From: Candidatus Nanoarchaeia archaeon
GTDB lineage: Archaea > Nanobdellota > Nanobdellia > Woesearchaeales > UBA525
Direction: 5' to 3'
DNA: 64,000 bases
Assembly: GCA_028279755.1 (NCBI GenBank)
Contig: JANQNB010000011.1
Span: 130,501-194,500, forward strand
Positions 28,132-37,005 of this stretch are shown here, piece after piece. A program made the translations under genes and the position numbers. The notes under the pieces are model-generated. The model ran no database searches. It saw nothing but the letters and a program-made list of their open reading frames with translations, and was not told where the DNA came from. The first letter of the stretch is position 1. Every line of letters begins with the position of its first letter.

Positions 28132-28157
28132 ACTTCTTAACAACTTTTAACTAGTCC

Positions 28158-28757
28158 TTAAGAAGTGATTTCTTTAATGAGCTGATGCACATTGCAAACT
28201 GGGTTATTCTGAACATTAAAAAGTACATCTTCTTCGCAGTGATTGTAAGAAGCAATCAATTTTTCTGCATTAAGAATTGCATTCGTTTCTAGAGGCTTGA
28301 GAATATCATAGTAGTCAACATTCTTTCTATAACCATCAGCATCTAGAGCATCAAGTTTCCGAATTATTACCTCCTTATTCAAAGGATCGGTAAGATACTC
28401 AAAGTGCAATAGAAACCACAATTCAAAACAAGGATTTGATAGCACCAAGTTTATACCACTTCCAATTTCCTTTTTCGCCTTGTTAAGCATTTGCTGACGT
28501 TCATGGCTACTCTCTTCAATATCGAAGACAATCCAAATCTCCTCCAAACTATAGCCTAACCTAATGTGGCACTTTTTAGCAAAAGAGATGAGACTTACTG
28601 GATCAGTCTCACTACAAGTAGGTACTCGAATATGCTTATCCCTGACTTGTTGAGCGTATCTCTTAAAATAAATTCGTTCGGTTTTTGAGCCCTCGCAGAT
28701 GAGAAGCATTGATTTCCGCTCAGTTAATTTAGGTATATGCCTTCTTTTTTGCATCAT
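28158..28757 (-). CDS. RloB-family protein (AbiLii-like)
   Basis: A 199-residue protein with the RloB pattern: CEGSKTERIYFKRY near the N-terminus, VFDIEE in the middle and NPCFELWFLLHFE after it. These acidic motifs resemble a Toprim-like metal site. RloB proteins accompany AAA ATPases in abortive-infection systems such as AbiL and in restriction-linked loci. Its ATG overlaps the ATPase stop by 4 nt, so both are coupled. AT-rich composition and the nearby R-M genes point to horizontal transfer. Confidence 0.85.
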   Translation of the reverse strand: MMQKRRHIPKLTERKSMLLICEGSKTERIYFKRYAQQVRDKHIRVPTCSETDPVSLISFAKKCHIRLGYSLEEIWIVFDIEESSHERQQMLNKAKKEIGSGINLVLSNPCFELWFLLHFEYLTDPLNKEVIIRKLDALDADGYRKNVDYYDILKPLETNAILNAEKLIASYNHCEEDVLFNVQNNPVCNVHQLIKEITS

Positions 28758-30013
28758 AGAGTATCCTCAGGAATGCGCTCGTCTCCTAAATGAGGAAGGC
28801 CACCAAATTTACCCAGCATGTACTTTCTGAATAATCTTCTGTCACTTCGTTCTGCATAAGAGTGCAATGAGATCAGAGATGTTGACTTATCCTCTTGTTT
28901 GTCTGTTATCCAGATCTGGTCAGTTCTGAATACGTCAATATCGTCTAAAAAAACAACACTGTGACTAGTGAATATTAATTGGGCACCTTTATTGTTCATC
29001 TCGGGATCATGAAACATCCTAATCAGATAGTTTTGCAAACCAGGATGTAATTTCACGTCAAGTTCATCAATTACAATAATCCGGCCTTTCTTCAACGTGT
29101 TGAAAAGAGGTCCGAGGAGGTGGAAGAATTTTTGTGTACCATCAGATTCTTCAGAAAAGAAATCAAATTTTATTGGCTCTCCAGCATTATTTCCCACAGG
29201 TTGATGAAAAGTTTTTAGATCCACACTGCCTTTTTCCAAGAGTATTTCACGAAAAATATCAGGCGCGTCCTTTAGCTCCTCTTCCTTGTATTTTCGAGTT
29301 CTAGCAGTAATATCTTGGATATCCAAGTCGGCATTCTTAAGAGCCTGCAGAACTCGCGTCTTACACTTGGAGTTTTGGTTCATAAAAGCTATCGTTTTAT
29401 CAGTGTGTATAAGATCTGTTGGACCTATAGTATACAAGACGTCCTTAAACCAAGAGAAGATTCTTCTTATAGGCTCATAACCAAGCGAACTTGCACGTGA
29501 TAGATATAGTACATTTTCTGGAGTCTGTTTACTTCTGACTTCCTGCTCCTCAGGATCAACTCCAAACTCAAACTCTTTTTCTCTGATAAAGATTATTCGC
29601 TCTCTACGAATCTTTGTAAAGCGAACGAGTTTTTCCTTGAGAATCCGTTCACTATTATGAACCAACTCGTATTGATGCTCACAATTGTCAACAATAAAAT
29701 TGATTATGAAGTGAGTGGGTTTGGTGCTAAATTCTGTGTTCAGTTTAAATGGAGTATAAGGTAGCTTATCACCAACGTTATGTTTGTCAGATGATAAAAT
29801 CATTTGTTTTAAAGTCTCAAATGCAAATAACACATTTGTTTTGCCCGAAGCATTCTGACCAATCAGGACGGCTGATTTAAGCAAACGCGGAGGATCCCTC
29901 ATTTTGGTATCAATAAGATTATCACTAAGATTACGAATTGAGCTTGGAATCATCGAAAGGCAAACTTCATTCTTAATCGAACGGAAGTTTTCAACCCTGA
30001 ATTCAATCAGCAT
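28754..30013 (-). CDS. AAA ATPase of the OLD/RloA type (AbiLi-like)
   Basis: A 419-residue protein with ABC/Rad50-like ATPase architecture: FRVENFRSIKN at the N-terminus, Walker A GQNASGKT (~52-59), a signature region near SEESDGTQKF, Walker B IVIDELDVKLHP and FTSHSVVFLDD. This is the layout of ATPases paired with RloB in AbiL-type phage defence. It probably senses infection and controls the RloB effector. A TATA box (TTTATAAAT, 30042-30050) lies about 33 nt before ATG 30013. Not a Rad50, since no long coiled-coil arm is present. Confidence 0.85.
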   Translation of the reverse strand: MLIEFRVENFRSIKNEVCLSMIPSSIRNLSDNLIDTKMRDPPRLLKSAVLIGQNASGKTNVLFAFETLKQMILSSDKHNVGDKLPYTPFKLNTEFSTKPTHFIINFIVDNCEHQYELVHNSERILKEKLVRFTKIRRERIIFIREKEFEFGVDPEEQEVRSKQTPENVLYLSRASSLGYEPIRRIFSWFKDVLYTIGPTDLIHTDKTIAFMNQNSKCKTRVLQALKNADLDIQDITARTRKYKEEELKDAPDIFREILLEKGSVDLKTFHQPVGNNAGEPIKFDFFSEESDGTQKFFHLLGPLFNTLKKGRIIVIDELDVKLHPGLQNYLIRMFHDPEMNNKGAQLIFTSHSVVFLDDIDVFRTDQIWITDKQEDKSTSLISLHSYAERSDRRLFRKYMLGKFGGLPHLGDERIPEDTL

Positions 30014-30134
30014 TTGAACTCAAATGTGGCAAGAGTCATTTATTTATAAATGTTGCGAATTTTTGTCATTTTTTGACATTTTAAGCTCGTTTAGGTACGT
30101 AGTATTTATAAATAATGACTGATAATCTGACAGC

Positions 30135-31214
30135 ATGGCCTCAGTCGACGAACGCATGGAGCTCATACGCCAGGTAGGCGAAGAGATCATCGAAGAAGCA
30201 GAGCTGCAACAGCTCCTGCAGGAAAAAGGGGAATTCGTCGCGTACGACGGCTTCGAGCCTTCTGGAAAAGTCCACATCGCACAGGCTGTTCTCAGAGCCA
30301 TCAATGTCAATCGCATGATCGATGCTGGCGCGAAATTCAAGATGTATGTCGCTGACTGGCACGCCTGGGCCAATCTCAAGCTCGGCGGCGATACTGAGAA
30401 GATCGCAGCTGCCGGCGAGTACATGGTCGAAGTGTGGAAAGCAGCTGGCATGAAGCTCGACAAGGTCGAATTCGTCCGCGCAAGCGACATTGTCAAGGAT
30501 CCTGAGTATTGGAGCCTGGTCATGCGCATCGCAACCTCAAGCACATTAAAGCGAGTGCTGCGCTGCACGCAGATCATGGGACGTTCTGAAGACGAGACCC
30601 TACACGCCTCGCAAATCTTGTACCCGTGCATGCAAGCAGCTGACATCTTCCATTTCGGGGTCGACGTCTGCCAGCTCGGCATGGACCAACGCAAAGTCAA
30701 CGTGCTCGCCAGAGAGCTTGCGCCAAAGCTTGGCAAGAAGAAACCGATCATCGTCAGCCATCACATGCTCATGGGCCTGCAAGAACCGCCAAAAGACGTG
30801 CAAGATCCGACAGAGCGCGCCATGGCGATGAAGATGAGCAAAAGCAAGCCGAACACTGCCATCTTCGTGACTGACGACGACAAAACCGTTGTCAAGAAAC
30901 TCAACAAGGCCTACTGTCCTGAAGGCGTTGCTGAAGAAAACCCTGTTCTTGAATATTGCAAGTACATTGTCTTCGCGCTGAAGAATGAGTTCAGTATTGA
31001 ACGCCCGGAAAAGTTCGGTGGGAATGTTACTTTTAATTCCTATGAAGATCTGGAAAACGCCTTTGTCGCGAAGCAAGTCCATCCTGCTGACCTCAAAGCA
31101 GCAACCGCGAAATACGTCAACGAGATTCTCCAGCCGATCCGCGACCACTTCGAAAACGACGCAAACGCCAAGCAGCTGAAAGAGCAAGTAGAAAGCTTCG
31201 CAGTGACGCGGTAG
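30135..31214 (+). CDS. tyrS: Tyrosyl-tRNA synthetase
   Basis: A 359-residue class I synthetase of the short archaeal/eukaryotic TyrRS type. Motifs: YDGFEPSGKVHIAQ (HIGH equivalent, ~37-50) and KMSKSKP (KMSKS). Tyr-specific features include YPCMQAADIFHFGVDVCQLGMDQRK. It charges tRNA-Tyr in the cytoplasm. The start is leaderless, with a TATA box (AGTATTTATAAAT) 27 nt upstream. It marks the return to conserved housekeeping genes after the defence region. Confidence 0.95.
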   Translation: MASVDERMELIRQVGEEIIEEAELQQLLQEKGEFVAYDGFEPSGKVHIAQAVLRAINVNRMIDAGAKFKMYVADWHAWANLKLGGDTEKIAAAGEYMVEVWKAAGMKLDKVEFVRASDIVKDPEYWSLVMRIATSSTLKRVLRCTQIMGRSEDETLHASQILYPCMQAADIFHFGVDVCQLGMDQRKVNVLARELAPKLGKKKPIIVSHHMLMGLQEPPKDVQDPTERAMAMKMSKSKPNTAIFVTDDDKTVVKKLNKAYCPEGVAEENPVLEYCKYIVFALKNEFSIERPEKFGGNVTFNSYEDLENAFVAKQVHPADLKAATAKYVNEILQPIRDHFENDANAKQLKEQVESFAVTR

Positions 31215-31235
31215 AATTCTTGGTTCAGAAATCGC

Positions 31236-31769
31236 TCATCGAACCTCATCAAGACCGTAGACTGAAGAGTGAGATCTGCCCGCAGCTCCAGTATACCTGA
31301 ACATAACTGCTGTTCTTTGTATACTTGCAGAGTGTTTTACGAGATATTGAGCCACTGTTTTCAACACATCGATCTCAGGACTGTCACGAGGGTGATCTGA
31401 CATCGTGCTAAAAGGAACCATGCCAGCGATGAATGTTAGACCGCTATCAGCTCGCATTCCAATCTCTTGAAGAGCTCCCAAAAGAAAACGAACATTCCTC
31501 ACTGTTTGATCGGTCGCTCCGCCTTCAAGAACTCCATCCCAATACTGGCCGAGATTACGTGTGTAGGCGACGGGATTGGCGTTGCCATCCCAAGAAAAAC
31601 CTGCCACATTGGGAAATAGCCAGCCAGGTTTTTCGTCAGCAAGACTAACATCACGTGGATCAGAACAAAGTTTGAAACGAGAATTTTCCACAGAAGAGAG
31701 TGCATCATGAACCGAGCTCACCATCTCAAGTCTACTTATGGGTTCTCTTACTTGCAAAATTATCGTCAT
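31236..31769 (-). CDS. Unknown soluble protein
   Basis: A 177-residue protein that I do not recognise. It has mixed alpha/beta composition with no signal peptide or catalytic motif. ATG 31769 lies 27 nt from a TATA box (TTTATATAAT, ~31791-31801) and is preferred to the track's 31781. It is divergent from the hydrolase gene, whose track ORF wrongly extends into it. Confidence 0.5.
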   Translation of the reverse strand: MTIILQVREPISRLEMVSSVHDALSSVENSRFKLCSDPRDVSLADEKPGWLFPNVAGFSWDGNANPVAYTRNLGQYWDGVLEGGATDQTVRNVRFLLGALQEIGMRADSGLTFIAGMVPFSTMSDHPRDSPEIDVLKTVAQYLVKHSASIQRTAVMFRYTGAAGRSHSSVYGLDEVR

Positions 31770-31877
31770 GAAGAGCGGCAAACGAATATATTATATAAAT
31801 ATTCTTTTTTTATTCACTTAAAGGTGGTATTGAAAAATTACAGAAAGCTTTTATTCTTTCTGCGCTTCTCTGGTGCA

Positions 31878-32621
31878 ATGAAGGGGTTAGTTGTGGTGCT
31901 GGTACTGCTCCTTGTTGGATGCTCAGCAGAGGTACCAGAGCCACCGCCTGCAGCGACGCCATTGCTCGAGACAACCGGCACCATTGAAGTGGAGGCGCCG
32001 ATGGAATTCACCAAAGAACGGGTCACGTTCACAGCTGCTGACAGCACGCAGCTGGTGGGCACGTATTACGCAGCTGAAGGCGAGAAATCGCTTTTGCTCG
32101 TGCACCAGTTCAATAAGGATCGATCTTCCTGGGACGCGTTCGCGAGCGAGGTGCAGCGCAATGGCTTTGCTGTTCTCGCGTTCGACCTGCGCGGCCACGG
32201 GGAAAGCGCAGGCACGCATAGCTCGTTCACAGACGCTGACTTCATCGCCATGCTCCAGGATGTCGAAGCAGGCGCAACATTCCTCCGTAATAAGGAAAAA
32301 CGGCTCACCGCGCTCCTCGGCGCGAGTATCGGCGCGAACACAGTCTACAAGTACAGCTCACAACACCGAATCCCGGCCGTCCTCCTGAGCCCAGGGCTCA
32401 ACTACAAAGGCATCGACATCAATGACATCACGTCCAGCGCACCAACCCTCATCATCGTCTCAAAGGACGACACCTACGCATACCAATCAAGCCAGGAGCT
32501 CAACGAGAACAACCTTTTTGGCGAGCACGAGCTCTACGAAATAGCAGGAAGCGCGCACGGTACTGACATGTTGAGCAGCGCAGCTGCCAAGATCGGCTCG
32601 TTCGTCGCAAGCATTGAATGA
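31878..32621 (+). CDS. Lipoprotein alpha/beta hydrolase
   Basis: A 248-residue protein. A hydrophobic leader with lipobox LLVGC predicts a lipid-anchored extracytoplasmic enzyme. The alpha/beta-hydrolase core follows: LLVHQF oxyanion region, FDLRGHGES, the nucleophile elbow GASIGA (Ser), a late acid in SKDD and a His in GSAHG, so the triad is complete. Substrate unknown (esterase or dienelactone-hydrolase-like). ATG 31878 sits 27 nt from a TATA box (GCTTTTATTC); the 57 residues added upstream by the track are not supported. Confidence 0.85.
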   Translation: MKGLVVVLVLLLVGCSAEVPEPPPAATPLLETTGTIEVEAPMEFTKERVTFTAADSTQLVGTYYAAEGEKSLLLVHQFNKDRSSWDAFASEVQRNGFAVLAFDLRGHGESAGTHSSFTDADFIAMLQDVEAGATFLRNKEKRLTALLGASIGANTVYKYSSQHRIPAVLLSPGLNYKGIDINDITSSAPTLIIVSKDDTYAYQSSQELNENNLFGEHELYEIAGSAHGTDMLSSAAAKIGSFVASIE

Positions 32622-32673
32622 CCTGTTTCTGAGTACCAACAAATATATAAGTAACGTAATGACTTGCACGCGC

Positions 32674-33312
32674 ATGCTCGAGACAACAGCGCTGAAGATA
32701 CTCCTCGCAGTAGCGGCACAGGACAAAGAGACTTCGACAGTGCAGCTCGCAGAAGAAACCGGCATTTCCCAGCAATCAGTCAGCCGCGTCCTCGCAGAAC
32801 TCGACAAGGAAGGCCTGGTGAAGAAACGGCAGCTCAGCAGCGGCCTGCATCTCGAACTCACTGGCAAAGGCCGGCTCGGCCTCCTGAACCTGCTGGGCAA
32901 GCTCAACACCGCAGTCAAGGCAGCGCCAGCCAAGCGCCTGACCGGCACGCTCGAACGCGGACTGGGCGAAGGCAAATACTATCTCAGCCACACCGGCTAC
33001 AAACGGCCACTCGCACGACTCCTGGGCAAAGAACCTTTCCCTGGTACGCTCAACCTGCATGTCAAGCCAGACGAGCGCGCATTGTTTCTCGCCGGCATGC
33101 CCTACACTGAGATCGATGGCTTCACCACAGCGCAACGCACGTACGGCGCTGTCCGGTTCTACAAGATCACGATGGGCGACCGCGACTGCGGCCTCTTGCT
33201 GCCAGAACGAACGACCTACGGCCCAGACAAGGTCGAGATCGTGGACACAGTCGATCTCAGAAAGACGATGCAATTAACAGACGGTGATGAGGTGACGATC
33301 GAAAATGGATAA
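32674..33312 (+). CDS. ribK: CTP-dependent riboflavin kinase with N-terminal HTH
   Basis: A 212-residue protein: an MarR-like winged HTH (TVQLAEETGISQQSVSRVLAELDKEGLV, residues ~20-50) fused to the archaeal DUF120 riboflavin kinase. Kinase motifs: GEGKYYLS, EPFPGTLNLHV and LPERTTYGPDKVEIV. It makes FMN from riboflavin using CTP and may also regulate transcription, as in other RibR/RibK fusions. ATG 32674 lies 27 nt from a TATA box (AATATATAAG) and is preferred to earlier starts. It overlaps the next gene by 8 nt. Confidence 0.92.
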   Translation: MLETTALKILLAVAAQDKETSTVQLAEETGISQQSVSRVLAELDKEGLVKKRQLSSGLHLELTGKGRLGLLNLLGKLNTAVKAAPAKRLTGTLERGLGEGKYYLSHTGYKRPLARLLGKEPFPGTLNLHVKPDERALFLAGMPYTEIDGFTTAQRTYGAVRFYKITMGDRDCGLLLPERTTYGPDKVEIVDTVDLRKTMQLTDGDEVTIENG

Positions 33313-34222
33313 GCGAATACTCGGTGCATTACTCATTTGCGGGGCAGCGATCGCCTGGGGCTTTGACGGCGTTGTGCTCACGCCGCGACTCTACAACTTG
33401 TCAGTTCCCTTTGTCGTCTTCCTCATTCACGCGGTCCCGTTCGTACTCATGCAACCCTTCCTGTACAAGAGCTACCTGGCCTTGAAGAAACTCTCGCCGC
33501 AAGGCTGGCTCTCGCTCTTCCTCGTCGCCGGCACTGGCGGCGCCTTAGGCACGCTCGCGATCGTCAAAGCATTATTCCTCGTGAACTTCCACCATCTCAG
33601 CGTCGTCGTCCTCCTGCAAAAGCTGCAGCCCTTATTCGCGATCCTGCTCGCAGCATTGCTCCTGAAAGAACGCGTCTCATGGAGATTCCTCGGCTGGGCA
33701 GTCCTCGCCATCTGCGGCGCCTACCTGCTCACCTTCGGCCTGGCACTGCCTGACATGGCAACTGGCGACGCGACCGCGCTCGCCGCGATGTGGGCAGTCA
33801 TCGCCGCTGCTGCCTTCGGCTCTGCCACAGTGTTCGGCAAGCAGCTCCTGGGCAAGCTGGATTTCAAGGAAGCCACGTTCGGCCGCTTCGGCATGACCGC
33901 CGTGATCATGCTCGTCTACCTGCTCGTGACGGGCGTGTTCTTCCCGTTCGGCACCATGTCTGGCATCAACTGGCTCATCATCCTCATCATTGCCATAACG
34001 ACGGGCAGCGGTGCGATCTTCGTCTACTACTACGGCCTGACCCGGGTGAAAGCCTCGGTCTCGACCATCTGCGAGCTCTGCCTGCCCTTGAGCGCGATCT
34101 TGTTCGACTGGATCATCAACGGTTCAGTGCTCGCGGCGTGGCAATGGGTCGGCGCAGCTGTTCTTATCGGCGCGATTCTGAGAATTACCTTGCAGCAGGC
34201 GCAGCTCACCAGTTCAGGATGA
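33305..34222 (+). CDS. EamA/DMT-family transporter, possibly for riboflavin
   Basis: A 305-residue protein with ten predicted transmembrane helices in two five-helix EamA repeats, each ending with the typical LQKLQPLFAILLAALLLKERVS-like helix. It overlaps ribK by 8 nt, so the two are one operon. A riboflavin or flavin-precursor transport role follows only from this context; the DMT family moves many metabolites. Confidence 0.8.
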   Translation: MDKRILGALLICGAAIAWGFDGVVLTPRLYNLSVPFVVFLIHAVPFVLMQPFLYKSYLALKKLSPQGWLSLFLVAGTGGALGTLAIVKALFLVNFHHLSVVVLLQKLQPLFAILLAALLLKERVSWRFLGWAVLAICGAYLLTFGLALPDMATGDATALAAMWAVIAAAAFGSATVFGKQLLGKLDFKEATFGRFGMTAVIMLVYLLVTGVFFPFGTMSGINWLIILIIAITTGSGAIFVYYYGLTRVKASVSTICELCLPLSAILFDWIINGSVLAAWQWVGAAVLIGAILRITLQQAQLTSSG

Positions 34223-34376
34223 GCGAGAGGATGATGCCGATCACGACAAGGATCAGTCCTGTCAGGAAAAGGCGCATCGCAGTGAACACCAGACCGAGCA
34301 GGAGGCAGATAACGCCCACAACGATAAAGAAGCCGCCCACTGCGGTGCCACGCTTGTTGTTCAGGAAGTTTTCCAT
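34206..34376 (-). CDS. Small two-helix membrane protein (absent from the ORF track)
   Basis: A 56-residue ORF starting MENFLNNKRG, followed by two hydrophobic helices (GGFFIVVGVICLLLGLVF and LFLTGLILVVIGIILSLIL). ATG 34376 has a strong GGGGGAG Shine-Dalgarno six bases upstream and a TATA-like ATTTAAACT near 34410. Its 3' end overlaps the convergent transporter gene by 17 nt. Function unknown. Confidence 0.65.
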   Translation of the reverse strand: MENFLNNKRGTAVGGFFIVVGVICLLLGLVFTAMRLFLTGLILVVIGIILSLILNW

Positions 34377-34427
34377 TACATCTCCCCCAGGGTAAGAGAA
34401 ATATTGTAGTTTAAATTATTTATTCTA

Positions 34428-34499
34428 TGCCCCTGCGGAGAATCGAACTCCGATCTCGTGGACCGCAACCACGTATTCTATCCATTAGACTACAGGGGC
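34428..34499 (-). tRNA. tRNA-Arg (GCG)
   Basis: A 72-nt cloverleaf on the minus strand: acceptor GCCCCTG/CAGGGGC, D arm with AATGG, anticodon stem CGTGG/CCACG with loop TTGCGGT (anticodon GCG), T arm CGGAGTTCGATTCTCCG, discriminator A. No intron. It reads CGC/CGU codons. Confidence 0.9.
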
Positions 34500-34539
34500 G
34501 TATCGACTGAGGGGCGCTTGGTGTTTTTTAAAGCTTGCT

Positions 34540-34977
34540 CTAAAGGAAGAAAAACACCACTGTCGTGAGGAGCAAGGGGAGCCCCATGAATCTCACGCTG
34601 TTGCCAAGCGTCTGCAACCACGGTTCCCTGGCCTTCGCGATCAACGTTGCCGCGAACAAGGTCGCAAGCAGCAAGAACGAAAGGCTCCACAGCTCGAGGC
34701 CACGAGCAACGGCAATGAACAACAAGGGCCAAAGCAGCCAGCGATACAGGCTCAGGATCGGCAGGACGATGCAGCCGAGCAGGACAAGCCCAAGGGCAAG
34801 CGCGTGCAACCACCAGGGCACAAGGCCGTAGGACGCGAGTCCCAAGCTCAGCAAGAGCGCGGCGCAGAGCAAGAACGCGGCAGGCTGTTCCGCTGCCTTC
34901 AATTCCTCAGTGCACAATTTCGCCACCAGCACTGCTGCAAGGAAGAGCGCGAGAAACACGAGAACGAGCCAGAGCAT
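34540..34977 (-). CDS. Polytopic membrane protein, unknown
   Basis: A 145-residue protein with about five transmembrane helices, rich in Leu and Ala. No family recognised. It lies 6 nt after the pilin-like gene and is probably co-transcribed with it, so it may assist that protein's assembly or insertion; that is inference from position only. Confidence 0.65.
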   Translation of the reverse strand: MLWLVLVFLALFLAAVLVAKLCTEELKAAEQPAAFLLCAALLLSLGLASYGLVPWWLHALALGLVLLGCIVLPILSLYRWLLWPLLFIAVARGLELWSLSFLLLATLFAATLIAKAREPWLQTLGNSVRFMGLPLLLTTVVFFFL

Positions 34978-34983
34978 ACGGCA

Positions 34984-35412
34984 TCAGCTGTAGGCGTCCC
35001 CGCAGGAATAGGTGCCCACGCCTTCGATCGTCAGGTCAAGATGGTCCTTGCCAAGCCCGACACGGTTGCCGGTCGACGAGTTCCCGATCAGGATGATGTT
35101 CCCGTCCTGATCCTGTAAGACGATACAGAAATCGTCGTGTATGCCTAAGAGCTCCTTCAGCTCGTCATAGGTGTAATCGTCGATAAGGTCGTTCAGCTTG
35201 TCATCGTTGATCAGCGTCCCATTGGTGATGCTGCCCTGCTCGTCGCCTGTGAGCTTGTTCGCGATGAGCTGGCTCTCCACATACAGCTTGGACGTGTCCT
35301 CGTTCGTCCGGCTCTGGGTGAAGAAATAGAAGACTCCAATAGCTAAGAGGAAGACAACAACCGCGATGATCAGGTCCATCGACCAGACTTGCCCCCGCCT
35401 CTTTCTCCGCAT
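34984..35412 (-). CDS. Pilin-like secreted protein
   Basis: A 142-residue protein with a basic N-terminus (MRRKRRGQVWSMD) followed by a hydrophobic helix (LIIAVVVFLLAIGVFYFF), as in class III signal peptides and archaeal pilins. The rest is acidic with NGT and NSS sequons and two Cys. It resembles the N-terminus of the 7422 gene product. ATG 35412 is 26 nt from a TATA box (TTTTTTAATAT), so I prefer it to 35421. Confidence 0.65.
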   Translation of the reverse strand: MRRKRRGQVWSMDLIIAVVVFLLAIGVFYFFTQSRTNEDTSKLYVESQLIANKLTGDEQGSITNGTLINDDKLNDLIDDYTYDELKELLGIHDDFCIVLQDQDGNIILIGNSSTGNRVGLGKDHLDLTIEGVGTYSCGDAYS

Positions 35413-35588
35413 GCGCTGCATCCTTGCGTGCGATATTAAAAAACTTTTCTATTCACCCGAGAGGGAAACAAAGGGGTGCAGAGGAAATAATACCGGAAGC
35501 TTTTTAAATAGATGCAAGCTCTCCTATATAAAGATAGTGTATCGTACGGCTGTGGGGGGTATATAAGCCTTACGATTTGAGGGGGAAT

Positions 35589-36509
35589 ATGGCGTTTGTC
35601 AAGAAATGCCCGGAATGCGGCTCGATCAATCTCCTGCTGAACAAGGAGAAAGGAGAAGTCATCTGCCGTGACTGCGGCCTCGTTGTTGAGGACAAGATGG
35701 TCGACTTTGACCAGGAATGGCGCGAGTTCGACTCAGACAGCGCAGCGCAGAAGCGCAGAACCGGCGCGCCGATGAGCTACACCCACTTCGACCAGGGCCT
35801 CGGCACTGATGTCGGACGCAAGGGCGATCTCTACAGCCTTGATTCCAAGAGCAAGAGCAAGTTCTTCCGCCTGCGCAAATGGCAGCAGCGCATCTCGACA
35901 GCGATCGAGCGCAATCTCAAGCTCGCGCTGAGCGAACTCAAGCGTGTTTCCAGCTTCTTGAAATTGCCGCGTTCCGTGGAAGAAGAAGCTTCCAGGATCT
36001 ACACCCTGGCAGTGCAGAAAGGCCTGGTGCGCGGACGAAGCATGGAAAGCGTGGTTGCAGGCGCGTTGTACGCTGCTTGCAGGCGGCACGATGTTCCCCG
36101 AACCCTTGACGAATTGTCCGAAGCATCCTCAATCGAGAAAAAGGAAATTGGAAGGACCTATCGGTTTATCACAAGGGAATTGGGTATCAAAATTTTACCT
36201 TCAAACCCTGCGGATTACATCGCTCGCTTTGCCAGCGCGCTCAACCTCACGGCTGAAACGCAGAGCAAGAGCGTGGAGATCATCGAACGCGCGCAAGAAG
36301 TCGAATTAACAAGCGGCCGAGGTCCCACTGGCATCGCAGCTGCTGCATTGTACGTCGCAGCCTTGATCAACGGCGAGAAGCGCACACAGCGCGAAGTCGC
36401 TGACGTCGCTGGCGTCACAGAAGTCACAATCAGGAACCGCTACAAGGAACTCCTGAGCGAGCTGGATCTCGAGAGCGAGATCAAGAAGACCAAGAAGAAG
36501 AAGGAATAA
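35589..36509 (+). CDS. tfb: Transcription initiation factor B (TFB)
   Basis: A 306-residue protein of standard TFB length. An N-terminal zinc ribbon (CPECGS ... CRDCGLV) is followed by the B-reader/linker and two cyclin-like repeats that bind TBP-DNA and the BRE. It recruits RNA polymerase to the BRE/TATA promoters seen throughout this window. ATG 35589 lies 27 nt from its own TATA box (GTATATAAGCC) with GAGGGGG in front; the track start (TTG 35577) is four codons earlier. The following phosphodiesterase starts 1 nt after its stop. Confidence 0.95.
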   Translation: MAFVKKCPECGSINLLLNKEKGEVICRDCGLVVEDKMVDFDQEWREFDSDSAAQKRRTGAPMSYTHFDQGLGTDVGRKGDLYSLDSKSKSKFFRLRKWQQRISTAIERNLKLALSELKRVSSFLKLPRSVEEEASRIYTLAVQKGLVRGRSMESVVAGALYAACRRHDVPRTLDELSEASSIEKKEIGRTYRFITRELGIKILPSNPADYIARFASALNLTAETQSKSVEIIERAQEVELTSGRGPTGIAAAALYVAALINGEKRTQREVADVAGVTEVTIRNRYKELLSELDLESEIKKTKKKKE

Positions 36510-36510
36510 G

Positions 36511-37005
36511 ATGCTGATTGGCGTTGTTTCGGATACGCATGACAATCTCCCGACATTTCTGCAAGCCATCGAACTCTTCAACAAGAAGAAGGTCGACCTT
36601 GTGTTCCATCTCGGCGACTGGGTCTCACCCTTCATGCCAGCAGCGTGCAAGGCGCTCACGTGCAAGGTCTACACTGTCGACGGCAATAACAACGGCGACT
36701 GGCTCGCGACGATGCGCATGACCAAAGACGTTGACATCGAGTTCTGTGGCCTGACAAAGGAATTGGACGTCGACGGCAGGAAGTGCTTCCTGTTCCACGG
36801 GCACTCACCGCAACTCCTCAACGCTGCAATCTCAAGCGGCGAATTCGACGCAGTGTTCTCAGGACACAATCACAAGGCAGAAACGACAATGCACGGCAAG
36901 ACTCTACATGTCAACCCAGGAAGCACGTGCGTCGGCCTTGGACACCCGATAACCGTCGCGATCTACGACACTGAGAAGAACGAAGCCGAGATCATCACGC
37001 TTTGA
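36511..37005 (+). CDS. MJ0936/YfcE-type metallophosphoesterase
   Basis: A 164-residue calcineurin-like phosphoesterase with the full metal ligand set: SDTHDN (D8, H10), HLGDW, GNNNGD, FHGHS and SGHNHKA. Members hydrolyse phosphodiesters in vitro; the cellular substrate is unclear. It follows tfb immediately and is likely co-transcribed. Its 3' end overlaps the convergent glycerophosphodiesterase gene by 11 nt. Confidence 0.9.
   Translation: MLIGVVSDTHDNLPTFLQAIELFNKKKVDLVFHLGDWVSPFMPAACKALTCKVYTVDGNNNGDWLATMRMTKDVDIEFCGLTKELDVDGRKCFLFHGHSPQLLNAAISSGEFDAVFSGHNHKAETTMHGKTLHVNPGSTCVGLGHPITVAIYDTEKNEAEIITL

Noticed and set aside
31707-31877. 57-residue N-terminal extension of the hydrolase
   Set aside because: It overlaps the divergent gene and precedes the TATA box; the lipoprotein signal begins at 31878.
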